Source: Arenicola marina (taxonomy: Eukaryota; Annelida; Polychaeta; Arenicolidae). From it: a DNA stretch of 64,000 nucleotides. Every line of letters begins with the position of its first letter. Position 1 is the first letter of the stretch. The position numbers and the translations under genes were made by a program. Location: positions 48,291,670 through 48,355,669 of the forward strand of contig OZ025248.1 of the NCBI GenBank assembly GCA_964019135.1. Reading direction: 5' to 3'. The notes beneath the pieces are model-generated. The model made no database searches and had not been told where the DNA came from. It was given only the letters and a program-made list of their open reading frames with translations. Positions 1 to 12,500 of this stretch are shown here, piece by piece.

Positions 1-3000
1 TGAGTTGGGCTGTATAAAAGAGGTGACGCTAGGTGAGAGGGGCTGTATAAAAGAGATGACGCTAGGTGAGTGGGGCTGTATAAAAGAGGTGACGCTAGGT
101 AGGAGGGACTGTATAAAATAGGTGACGCTAGGTGAGAGGGGCTGTATAAAAGACGACGCTAGGTGAGTGGGGCTGTATAAAACACGACGCTAGGTGAGAG
201 GGGCTGTATAAAAGACGATGCTAGGTGAGAGGGGCCGTATAAAAGAGGTGACGCTAGGTGAGAGGGGCTGTATAAAAGACGATGCTAGGTGAGAGGGGCC
301 GTATAAAAGACGACACTAGGTGAGTGGGGCTGTATAAAAGAGGTGACTCTAGGTGAGAGGGGCCGTATAAAAGAGGTGACGCTAGGTGAGAGAGGCCGTA
401 TAAAAGAGGTGAGGCTAGGTGAGTGGGGCCGTATAAAAGAGGTGACACTAGGTGAGAGGGGCTGTATAAAAGACGACGCTAGGTGAGTGGGGCTGTATAA
501 AAGAGGTGACGCTAGGTGAGAGGGGCTGTATAAAAGAGGTGACGCTAGGTGAGAGGAGCTGTATAAAAGACGATGCTAGGTGAGAAGGGGCCGTATAAAA
601 GTCGATCCTAGGTGAGTGGGGCTGTATAAAAGAGGTGACGCTAGGTGAGAGGGGCCGTATAAAAGAGTTGACGCTAGGTGAGAGAGGCCGTAAAAAAGAC
701 GACGCTAGGTGAGTGGGGCTGTATAAAAGAGGTGACGCTAGGTGAGAGGGGCCGTATAAAAGACGACGCTAGGTGAGAGGGGCCGTATAAAAGACGACGC
801 TAGGTGAGTGGGGCTGTATAAAAGAGGTGACGCTAGGTGAGAGGGGCTGTATAAAAGACGACGCTGGGTGAGAGGGGCTGTATAAAAGACGATGCTAGGA
901 GAGAGGGGCTGTATAAAAGAGGTGACGCTAGGTGAGAGGGGCTGTATAAAAGAGGTGACGCTAGGTGAGAGAGGCCGTATAAAAGAGGTGACGCTAGGTG
1001 AGAGGGTCCGTATAAAAGAGGTGACACTAGGTGAGAGGGGCTGTATAAAAGACGACGCTAGGTGAGTGGGGCTGTATAAAAGAGGTGACGCTAGGTGAGA
1101 GGGGCCGTATAAAAGAGGTGACGCTAGGTGAGAGGGGCTGTATAAAAGACGACGCTAGGTGAGAGGGGCCGTATAAAAGACGACGCTAGGTGAGTGGGGC
1201 TGTATAAAAGAGGTGACGCTAGGTGAGAGGGGCCGTATAAAAGAGGTGACGCTAGGTGAGAGAGGTCGTATAAAAGACGACGCTAGGTGAGTGGGGCTGT
1301 ATAAAAGAGGTGACGATAGGAGAGAGGGGCCGTATAAAAGACGACGCTAGGTGAGAGGGGCTGTATAAAAGACGACGCTAGGTGAGAGGGGCCGTATAAA
1401 AGACGGCGCTAGGTGAGAGGGGCCGTATAAAATATATGACGCTAGGTGAGAGGGGCTGTATAAAAGAGGTGACGCTAGGTGAGAGGGGCTGTATGAAAGA
1501 GGCGACGCTAGGTGAGAGGGGCTGTATAAAAGAGATGACGCTAGGTGAGAGGGGCTGTATAAAAGACGATGCTAGGTGAGAGGGGCCGTATAAAAGAGGT
1601 GACGCTAGGTGAGAGGGGCTGTATAAAAGACGATGCTAGGTGAGAGGGGCCGTATAAAAGACGACACTAGGTGAGTGGGGCTGTATAAAAGAGGTGACTC
1701 TAGGTGAGAGGGGCCGTATAAAAGAGGTGACGCTAGGTGAGAGAGGCCGTATAAAAGAGGTGAGGCTAGGTGAGTGGGGCCGTATAAAAGAGGTGACACT
1801 AGGTGAGAGGGGCTGTATAAAAGACGACGCTAGGTGAGTGGGGCTGTACAAAAGAGGTGACGCTAGGTGAGAAGGGCTGTATAAAAGAGGTGACGCTAGG
1901 TGAGAGGGGCTGTATAAAAGACGATGCTAGGTGAGAAGGGGCCGTATAAAAGTCGACCCTAGGTGAGTGGGGCTGTATAAAAGAGGTGACGCTAGGTGAG
2001 AGGGGCCGTATAAAAGAGGTGACGCTAGGTGAGAGAGGCCGTATAAAAGACGACGCTAGGTGAGTGGGGCTGTATAAAAGAGGTGACGCTAGGTGAGAGG
2101 GGCCGTATAAAAGACGACGCTAGGTGAGAGGGGCCGTATAAAAGACGACGCTAGGTGAGTGGGGCTGTATAAAAGAGGTGACGCTAGGTGAGAGGGGCCG
2201 TATAAAAGAGGTGACGCTAGGTGAGAGAGGCCGTATAAAAGACGACGCTAGGTGAGTGGGGCTGTATAAAAGAGGTGACGCTAGGTGAGAGGGGCCGTAT
2301 AAAAGACGACGCTAGGTGAGAGGGGCCGTATAAAAGACGACGCTAGGTGAGTGGGGCTGTATAAAAGAGGTGACGCTAGGTGAGAGGGGCTGTATAGAAG
2401 ACGACGCTGGGTGAGAGGGGCTGTATAAAAGACAATGCTAGGAGAGAGGGGCTGTATAAAAGAGGTGACGCTAGGTGAGAGGGGCTGTATAAAAGAGGTG
2501 ACGCTAGGTGAGAGAGGCCGTATAAAAGAGGTGACGCTAGGTGAGAGAGTCCGTATAAAAGAGGTGACACTAGGTGAGAGGGGCTGTATAAAAGACGACG
2601 CTAGGTGAGTGGGGCTGTATAAAAGAGGTGACGCTAGGTGAGAGGGGCCGTATAAAAGAGGTGACGCTAGGTGAGAGGGGCTGTATAAAAGACGATGCTA
2701 GGTGAGAGGGGCCGTATAAAAGACGACGCTAGGTGAGTGGGGCTGTATAAAAGAGGTGACGCTAGGTGAGAGGGGCCGTATAAAAGAGGTGACGCTAGGC
2801 GAGAGAGGTCGTATAAAAGACGACGCTAGGTGAGTGGGGCTGTATAAAAGAGGTGACGATAGGAGAGAGGGGCCGTATAAAAGACGACGCTAGGTGAGAG
2901 GGGCTGTATAAAAGACGACGCTAGGTGAGAGGGGCCGTATAAAAGACGGCGCTAGGTGAGAGGGGCCGTATAAAATATATGACGCTAGGTGAGAGGGGCT

Positions 3001-4450
3001 GTATAAAAGAGGTGACGCTAGGTGAGAGGGGCTGTATAAAAGAGGCGACGCTAGGTGAGAGGGGCTGTATAAAAGAGGTGACGCTAGGTGAGAGGAACTG
3101 TATAAAATATATGACGCTAGGTGAGAGGGGCTGTATAAAAGACGACGCTAGGTGAGTGGGGCTGTATAAAAGAGGTGACGCTAGGTGAGAGGGGCTGTAT
3201 AAAAGAGGTGACGCTAGGTGAGAGGGGCTGTATAAAAGAGGTGACACTAGGTGAGAGGGGCTGTATAAAAGAGGTGACGCTAGGTGAGAGGGGCTGTATA
3301 AAAGACGACGCTAGGTGAGTGGGGCTGTATAAAGGACGACGCTAAGTGAGAGGGGCTGTATAAAAGACGATGCTAGGTGAGAGGGGCCGTATAAAAGAGG
3401 TGACGCCAGGTGAGAGGGGCTGTATAAAAGACGATGCTAGGTGAGAGGGGCCGTATAAAAGACGACGTTAGGTGAGTGGGGCTGTATAAAAGAGGTGACG
3501 CTAGGTGAGAGGGGCCGTATAAAAGAGGTGACGCTAGGTGAGAGAGGCCGTATAAAAGACGACGCTAGGTGAGTGGGGCTGTATAAAAGATGTGACGCTA
3601 GGTGAGAGGGGCCGTATAAAAGACGACGCTAGGTGAGAGGGGCCGTATAAAAGACGACGCTAGGTGAGTGGGGCTGTATAAAAGAGGTGACGCTAGGAGA
3701 GAGGGGCCGTATAAAAGACGACGCTAGGTGAGAGGGGCCGTATAAAAGACGACGCTAGGTGAGAGGGGCCGTATAAAAGACGACGCTAGGTGAGAGGGGC
3801 TGTATAAAAGAGGTGACGCTAGGTGAGAGGGGCCGTATAAAAGACGGCGCTAGGTGAGAGGGGCCGTATAAAAGACGACGCTAGGTAAGTGGGGCTGTAT
3901 AAAAGAGGTGACGCTAGGTGAGAGGGGCTGTATAAAAGAGGTGACGCTAGGTGAGAGGGGCCGTATAAAAGACGGCGCTAGGTGAGAGGGGCCGTATAAA
4001 AGACGACGCTAGGTAAGTGGGGCTGTATAAAAGAGGCGACGCTAGGTGAGAGGGGCCGTATAAAAGAGGTGACGCTAGGTGAGAGGGGCCGTATAAAAGA
4101 CGGCGCTAGGTGAGAGGGGCCGTATAAAAGACGGCGCTAGGTGAGAGGGGCCGTATAAAAGACGACGCTAGGTAAGTGGGGCTGTATAAAAGAGGTGACG
4201 CTAGGTGAGAGGGGCTGTATAAAAGAGGTGACGCTAGGTGAGAGGGGCCGTATAAAAGACGGCGCTAGGTGAGAGGGGCCGTATAAAAGACGACGCTAGG
4301 TAAGTGGGGCTGTATAAAAGAGGCGACGCTAGGTGAGAGGGGCCGTATAAAAGAGGTGACGCTAGGTAAGTGGGGCCGTATAAAAGACGACGCTAAGTGT
4401 GAGGGGCCGTATAAAAGACGACGCTAGGTGAGAGGGGCTGTATAAAAGGG
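1..4450 (+). repeat. Minisatellite 1: 31/33-bp units, plus-strand donor in every unit
   Basis: About 137 units alternating between 33-bp (ending GAGGTGAC) and 31-bp (ending GACGAC) forms of a GCTAGGTGAGWGGGGCTGTA core. It runs off the left edge. The core contains CTAG|GTGAGA or CTAG|GTGAGT, a good 5' splice site on the plus strand only. Larger blocks are duplicated: the block around 254-448 recurs at 1605-1799 (1,351 bp apart). It lies 3' of the receptor gene, so it belongs to a neighbouring gene or to intergenic DNA. Confidence 0.97.
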
Positions 4451-4527
4451 GGGACGCGAGACTCATGCAGGTCAGTAGAGTGCTGGCCTTTGTTAATAAC
4501 GTCTCACATGTGTGTTTTATGCATTCT

Positions 4528-4752
4528 AAGTGGCCTAGTGGTCACATTTGTGTGGTTTCTTTTCGGCGGCCATGATGTTTTACCTTTTCGGCATGATGGC
4601 GGTCTTATATCACTTCGGTGACAACAGAAATGAAGTCAGCATGCACAAATATGGAGTATACGGTTTCGCGCAGCAACTTTAGGCGGAATTTGCTCCCGGT
4701 CGCCATTTTGTTTTTCGACGTTTGAAACGTGATCCAGGCTCGAATCCTGCCC
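4528..4752 (+). mobile_element. Possible tRNA-derived SINE interrupted by an insertion
   Basis: AGTGGCCTAGTGGTCAC at about 4529-4545 resembles a tRNA A box, and GATCCAGGCTCGAATCCTGC at 4731-4750 contains a B-box-like GGCTCGAATCC. In tRNA-derived SINEs these lie some 35-50 bp apart; here about 190 bp separates them. The sequence between, rich in GGCGGCCATGATG and GTCGCCATTTTG, would be an insert. Target-site duplications are not clear. Confidence 0.3.
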
Positions 4753-5604
4753 CATAAATGGATTTAGCATACAGCTTCAACCAAAAAAGCCACTAAAGGT
4801 GTCCCGGGCTCTGAAAATCACACTAGTCGTGTCTGATATTTCTCGACGTAACTTCGACTTAACGTATGACTGATTTGTATTGTTACACACCCCGAGTCCC
4901 GGCAGACGTAAGTTACGCACTCCTTGCATGATATATTACGTAACCGTCATAACCACCGGTTAAGTAACGTATAATAAATGACCAATAACACAAAATCGTT
5001 AAGTCATTATATTTCCGGCAACAAGCATTGGTTATAACGCGTGTTCGTAATTCCATCGGTGGGCTTGCAGATTCCCTACTTTTAAAGTGGAAATATACAT
5101 TATGTAGATGACATTTCGGGAGCACCGCTACATCCCGTTTTTTTGTGAGATCCTTGTTCGGGTGGCTTGAATGGGTCACTGGTCACGTGTTTGTCACAGT
5201 GAACGGTTAACATACGCTGGTCTGCTAGATTTACATGCCTCATAATACTTACGCTTACTTATAGTAAACAAACTCCTTATGTTAATGCATGATTTAATAC
5301 AATATAATATATGGAAGTTAACGTACCTCCACACACGTTGGTATAGGCCGGCAACACGAAGAAAACGTATTGCTGACTTGCCCCATCCCTTTCCCTGCCG
5401 GCCATCTCCCATGTTAGAGCCCACCAAATGGATTATGATAGTAAAGGGAAGGCGTGAGTCATACGCAAGCTATTGCTTGAAGCATTTGTTCGCTCATTAC
5501 AAGCTAACAATTCAAGTTACTTCAACTAAAAGCTAAGATTGCATCGCAGGTACGTCTTGTGATAATATCATTTCCTGGGAAACTACATGCCCCTGAAAGA
5601 GACG

Positions 5605-5764
5605 TTTTTATATACACGATTAATAGAATATCTTCCTTTGCAAGAAAGACCTCCCTGCCTCACTTCTCAATTTTCTGATACTAAAAACATATCGGGATAA
5701 GATTTTTATATACACGATTGATAGAAGATCTTCCTTTGGAAGAACGACCTCCCTGCCCCACTCC
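5605..5764. repeat. Direct duplication of about 60 bp
   Basis: The block starting TTTTTATATACACGATTAAT (about 5605-5666) recurs as TTTTTATATACACGATTGAT (about 5702-5764), both running through TCTTCCTTTG and GACCTCCCTGCC. Roughly 90% identical by eye. It lies in the probable receptor 3' UTR. Confidence 0.75.
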
Positions 5765-5776
5765 CAAAAAAATATC

Positions 5777-5895
5777 CTGGTGAGCTGGTACCCTTGTGGA
5801 TGAGCTGGTACCACTATGGATGAGCTGGTACCCCTGTGGACGAGATGGTACCTTTGTGGATGAGCTGGTACCCATGTGGACGAGCGGGTACCACT
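5777..5895. repeat. 21-bp tandem repeat, about 6 units, probable 3' UTR
   Basis: Units of the form GAGCTGGTACCCNTGTGGAT, period 21, with substitutions between units. It also yields short open frames that I regard as spurious. It would be transcribed as part of the receptor 3' UTR if the UTR extends this far. Confidence 0.85.
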
Positions 5896-6041
5896 TCGCA
5901 TGAGATGTAACAGAGTGCATCCTGGACGATTAGCTGTTGAATCAGACCTGTGTAGGTGGGTTTATCATGTGGGAAGCAGCATGCGTGAATCGTTAGGGGC
6001 GCATTCAAGATCGTAACTCGACAGCTTCGGGTTTTTCTCGA

Positions 6042-6503
6042 TTAGAAGAATGCATATTTGTAGCGAGTTCCGTCCGGGGTCTGCCGTATCGGGACACCCT
6101 GAAACATCCCAGACTGGTGTTTGCCGTCCTGGGAACTAGTCGGCGATGCGATATAATCCGGATCGTCGGGATTTATTGCGGGATTATAAAACGAAAACCT
6201 GGGAATGGACGTCGGCAGGCGACGTTCGCTTCCGGGGCTGTAGGACCACGAGGAACCGTCACCGGATCCGGAAGAAGATGAACCGTTGATGCGCCGCCTG
6301 CTGTCGGGAATCTCGCCTTCATACGGAAGAGAATCAGGATCGACGTCCGAATTCCGATGCACGTTGGACACGCTGCCTTCGAGCCGGAAGTCGGAGGAGG
6401 TAGAGGGGAAGTCAAACGATGATGCCCCGGCTCCCTCGGCGGTGGTGGCAGTTACCCCCGAGGTCTGCTTGGCGACGTCGGAGGAAGGTAGGTAAGAGGG
6501 CCC
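6042..6503 (-). CDS. aGPCR last exon: Ser/Thr/Pro-rich C-terminal tail and stop
   Basis: Acceptor TTTGACTTACCAG; the stop TAA is at 6042-6044. It encodes 153 residues starting GPSYLPSSDVAKQTSGVTAT, with SSGSGDGSSWSYSP and RFSFYNPAINPDDPDYIASP, and ends GTRYKYAFF. It is low-complexity and hydrophilic, likely disordered and phosphorylatable; a hydrophobic C-terminus (AFF) could be a weak PDZ ligand. The other two frames are closed or short, so this frame sets the phase for the preceding exon. Confidence 0.85.
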   Translation of the reverse strand, partial: GPSYLPSSDVAKQTSGVTATTAEGAGASSFDFPSTSSDFRLEGSVSNVHRNSDVDPDSLPYEGEIPDSRRRINGSSSSGSGDGSSWSYSPGSERRLPTSIPRFSFYNPAINPDDPDYIASPTSSQDGKHQSGMFQGVPIRQTPDGTRYKYAFF

Positions 6504-9500
6504 CTGGTAAGTCAAAGCATTACATTTTAAAAACAACAGTACAGTACAAACGTAAGTTTGGTATCATTAAAATTGCCCGGGGTTGCTTTCTCACGTCAGA
6601 GATTTTCAGAACGATCGCGGTAAATTCGCGGAAAATATGGACCGAAACGTGAGTCTACGGCGTTTATGACTTTGACTTTAGTGCTATAGAGATAGATGGG
6701 CCCCAATTACACCCCAACATATACGCCAGCTATTGTACCAACACTTCCCACAACATCTCAGGACTAAAAAGTATCAGCTGAGCAAAGAACTATACATTCC
6801 CTTAGATACGTGTTTGATTCAACGGTGGGAAACCATAACAAACTACTTACCCTCCTGTGCAGGTTGCTGTCTCTGGATGAAGTCGGTTCCTTCTTGGACA
6901 TCACCTCGGTAACCTGTGGGAAAATATGTCGTCATAATTCACCGATCGCACCTCCTCAGTAAACGTCTTCCACGCACCGTATGGATACGGTATCAATACA
7001 CCTTGTGTATCGGTATCCATGACAACACTCATGCCACGGTGTCACGCGACGAATAATTACCTGGGGAGCAACACGATTCCTTTGGCTTTGCACGTTTATC
7101 CGAACTGATACACGAGGATTTGTCAAGCGCTGACGATTATTGCGCCGACACTGACTGAACCATGATTACCCATATACATTACATTAGGTGGGCGTTAGGC
7201 CTACTCATATCGACATGGAACCATCATTACCCACACACGTTACTTTAGGTGGGCTGTACTCGTATCAACATGGAACCATCATTACCCATACAGGTTACTT
7301 TAGGTGGGCGTTAGGCCTACTCATATCGACATGGAACCATCATTACCCATATACATTACATTAGGTGGGCGTTAGGCCTACTCATATCGACATGGAACCA
7401 TCATTACCCATATACATTACATTAGGTGGGCGTTAGGCCTACTCATATCGACATGGAACCATCATTACCCATACACGTTACTTTAGGTGGGCTGTACTCG
7501 TATCGACATGGAACCATCATTACCCATACACGTTACTTTAGGTGGGATGTACTCGTATCGACATGGAACCATCATTACTCATACACGTTACTTTAGGTGG
7601 GATGTACTCGTATGGACATGGAACCATCATTACCCATACACATTACATTAGGTGGGCGTTAGGCCTACTCATATCGACATGGAACCATCATTACCCACAC
7701 ACGTTACTTTAGGTGGGCTGTACTCGTATCAACATGGAACCATCATTACCCACACACGTTACTTTAGGTGGGCTGTACTCGTATCAACATGGAACCATCA
7801 TTACCCACACACGTTACTTTAGGTGGGCTGTACTCGTATCAACATGGAACCATCATTACCCACACACGTTACTTTAGGTGGGCTGTACTCGTATCAACAT
7901 GGAACCATCATTACCCACACACGTTACTTTAGGTGGGATGTACTCGTATCAACATGGAACCATCATTACCCACACACGTTACTTTAGGTGGGATGTACTC
8001 GTATCAACATGGAACCATCATTACCCACACACGTTACTTTAGGTGGGATGTACTCGTATCAACATGGAACCATCATTACCCACACACGTTACTTTAGGTG
8101 GGCTGTACTCGTATCAACATGGAACCATCATTACCCATACACATTACTTTAGGTGGGCTGTACTCGTATCGACATGGAACCATCATTACCCATACACGTT
8201 ACTTTAGGTGGGATGTACTCGTATGGACATGGAACCATCATTACCCATATACATTACATTAGGTGGGCGTTAGGCCTACTCATATCGACATGGAACCATC
8301 ATTACCCATATACATTACATTAGGTGGGCGTTAGGCCTACTCGTATCGACATGGAACCCTCATTACCCATACACATTACATTAGGTGGGCTGTACTCGTA
8401 TCGACATGGAACCATCATTACCCATACACGTTACTTTAGGTGGGATGTACTCGTATCGACATGGAACCATCATTACCCATACATGTTACTTTAGGTGGGA
8501 TGTACTCGTATCGACATGGAACCATCATTACCCATACACGTTACTTTAGGTGGGATGTACTCGTATCGACATGGAACCATCATCACCCATACACGTTACT
8601 TTAGGTGGGGTGTATTCGCATCGATAAGGAACCTTCATTACCCACAGACGTTACTTTAGGTGGGATGTACTCGTATCGACATGGAACCATCATCACCCAT
8701 ACACATTACTTTAGGTGGGGTGTATTCGCATCGATAAGGAACCTTCATTACCCATACACATTACTTTAGGTGGGATCTACTCGTATCGACATGGAACCAT
8801 CATTACCCATACACGTTACTTTAGGTGGGATGTACTCGTATGGACATGGAACCATCATTACCCATATACATTACATTAGGTGGGCGTTAGGCCTACTCAT
8901 ATCGACATGGAACCATCATTACCCATACACATTACATTAGGTGGGCTGTACTCGTATCGACATGGAACCATCATTACCCATACACGTTACTTTAGGTGGG
9001 ATGTACTCGTATCGACATGGAACCATCATTACCCATACACGTTACTTTAGGTGGGGTGTATTCGCATCGATAAGGAACCTTCATTACCCATACACGTTGC
9101 TTTAGGTGGGATGTACTCGTATCGACATGGAACCATCATTACCCACACACGTTACTTTAGGTGGGGTGTATTCGCATCGATAAGGAACCCTCATTACCCA
9201 TACACGTTACTTTAGGTGGGATGTACTCGTATCGACATGGAACCATCATTATCCATACACGTTACTTTAGGTGGGCTGTACTCGTATCGACATGGAACCA
9301 TCATTACCCATACACGTTACTTTAGGTGGGATGTACTCGTATCGACATGGAACCATCATTACCCATACACATTACTTTAGGTGGGATGTACTCGTATCGA
9401 CATGGAACCATCATTACCCATACACGTTACTTTAGGTGGGCTGTACTCGTATCGACATGGAACCATCATTACCCACACACGTTACTTTAGGTGGGCTGTA

Positions 9501-12500
9501 CTCGTATCAACATGGAACCATCATTACCCATACAGTTACTTTAGGTGGGCGTTAGGCCTGCTCATATCGACATGGAACCATAATTACCCATATACATTAC
9601 ATTAGGTGGGCGTTAGGCCTACTCATATCGACATGGAACCATCATTACCCATATACATTACATTAGGTGGGCGTTAGGCCTACTCATATCGACATGGAAC
9701 CATCATTACCCATATACATTACATTAGGTGGGCGTTAGGCCTACTCATATCGACATGGAACCATCATTACCCATACACGTTACTTTAGGTGGGATGTACT
9801 CGTATCGACATGGAACCATCATTACCCACACACGTTACTTTAGGTGGGGTGTATTTGCATCGATAAGGAACCTTCATTACCCATACACATTACTTTAGGT
9901 GGGCTGTACTCGTATCGACATGGGACCATCATTACCCATACACGTTACTTTAGGTGGGATGTACTCGTATCGACATGGAACCATCATTACCCACACACGC
10001 TACTTTAGGTGGGGTGTATTCGCATCGATAAGGAACCTTCATTATCCATACACGTTACTTTAGGTGGGCTGTACTCGTATCAACATGGAACCATCATTAT
10101 CCATACACGTTACTTTAGGTGGAATGTACTCGTATCGACATGGAACCTTCATTATCCATACACGTTACTTTAGGTGGGATGTACTCGTATCGACATGGAA
10201 CCTTCATTACCCATACACGTTACTTTAGGTGGGGTGTATTCGCATCGATAAGGAACCCTCATTACTCATACACGTTACTTTAGGTGGGATCTACTCGTAT
10301 CGACATGGAACCATCATTACCCACACACGTTACTTTAGGTGGGGTGTACTCGTATCAACATGGAACCATCATTACCCATACAGTTACTTTAGGTGGGCGT
10401 TAGGCCTGCTCATATCGACATGGAACCATCATTACCCATACACGTTACTTTAGGTGGGATGTACTCGTATCGACATGGAACCATCATTACCCACACACGC
10501 TACTTTAGGTGGGGTGTATTCGCATCGATAAGGAACCTTCATTACCCATACAGTTACTTTAGGTGGGCGTTAGGCCTACTCATATCGACATGGAACCATA
10601 ATTACCCATATACATTACATTAGGTGGGCGTTAGGCCTACTCATATCGACATGGAACCATCATTACCCATATACATTACATTAGGTGGGCGTTAGGCCTA
10701 CTCATATCGACATGGAACCATCATTACCCATACACGTTACTTTAGGTGGGATGTACTCGTATCGACATGGAACCATCATTACCCACACACGCTACTTTAG
10801 GTGGGGTGTATTCGCATCGATAAGGAACCTTCATTACCCATACACATTACTTTAGGTGGGCTCTACTCGTATCGACATGGAACCATCATTACCCATACAC
10901 GTTACTTTAGGTGGGATGTACTCGTATCAACATGGAACCATCATTACCCATATACATTACATTAGGTGGGCGTTAGGCCTACTCATATCGACATGGAACC
11001 ATCATTACCCACACACGTTACTTTAGGTGGGATGTACTCGTATCAACATGGAACCATCATTACCCACACACGCTACTTTAGGTGGGATGTACTCGTATCA
11101 ACATGGAACCATCATTACCCATACAGGTTACTTTAGGTGGGCTGTACTCGTATCGACATGGAACCATCATTACCCATACAGGTTACTTTAGGTGGGCTGT
11201 ACTCGTATCGACATGGAACCATCATTACCCATACAGGTTACTTTAGGTGGGCGTTAGGCCTACTCATATCGACATGGAACCATCATTACCCATATACATT
11301 ACATTAGGTGGGCGTTAGGCCTACTCGTATCGACATGGAACCCTCATTACCCATACACATTACATTAGGTGGGCTGTACTCGTATCGACATGGAACCATC
11401 ATTACCCATACACGTTACTTTAGGTGGGATGTACTCGTATCGACATGGAACCATCATTACCCATACATGTTACTTTAGGTGGGATGTACTCGTATCGACA
11501 TGGAACCATCATTACCCACACACGTTACTTTAGGTGGGGTGTATTCGTATCAACATGGAACCATCATTACCCACACACGTTACTTTAGGTGGGGTGTATT
11601 CGCATCGATAAGGAACCCTCATTACCCATACACGTTACTTTAGGTGGGATGTACTCGTATCGACATGGAACCATCATTACCCATACACGTTACTTTAGGT
11701 GGGATGTACTCGTATCAACATTGAACCATCATTACCCATACACGTTACTTTAGGTGGGATGTACTCGTATCGACATTGAACCCTCATTACCCATACACGT
11801 TACTTTAGGTGGGCTGTACTCGTATCGACATGGAACCATCATTACCCATACACGTTACTTTAGGTGGGGTGTATTCGCATCGATAAAGAACCTTCATTAC
11901 CCATACACATTACTTTAGGTGGGCTGTACTCGTATCAACATTGAACCATCATTACCCATACACGTTACTTTAGGTGGGATGTACTCGTATCGACATTGAA
12001 CCATCATTACCCATACACGTTACTTTAGGTGGGATGTACTCGTATCGACATGGAACCATCATTACCCATACACGTTACTTTAGGTGGGATGTACTCGTAT
12101 CGACATGGAGCCATCATTACCCATACACGTTACTTTAGGTGGGATGTACTCGTATCAACATGGAACCATCATTACCCATACACGTTACTTTAGGTAGGAT
12201 GTACTCGTATCGACATGGAACCATCATTACCCATACACGTTACTTTAGGTGGGATGTACTCGTATCAACATTGAACCATCATTACCCATACACGTTACTT
12301 TAGGTGGGATGTACTCGTATCGACATTGAACCATCATTACCCATACACGTTACTTTAGGTGGGATGTACTCGTATCGACATGGAACCATCATTACCCATA
12401 CACGTTACTTTAGGTGGGATGTACTCGTATCGACATGGAACCATCATTACCCACACACGTTACTTTAGGTGGGGTGTATTCGCATCGATAAGGAACCCTC

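Larger units (their letters stand above)
4451..6041. other. Gene-free stretch between array 1 and the receptor stop codon; 3' UTR likely in right part
   Basis: I see no convincing gene. The right part (minus strand) must hold the receptor 3' UTR. It contains a 21-bp tandem array at 5777-5895 and a 60-bp duplication at 5605-5764. A tRNA-like promoter pair, possibly a split SINE, sits at 4528-4752. Short open frames here have no recognisable motif. I found no clear poly(A) signal on the minus strand. Confidence 0.6.

Noticed and set aside
1..4450. CRISPR array
   Set aside because: Regular repeats but no unique spacers, no Cas genes, and the window has spliced eukaryotic exons. The same applies to the other arrays.
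5279..5536. Plus-strand 85-codon frame
   Set aside because: No recognisable motif, AT-rich surroundings, no splice or start context; likely chance.
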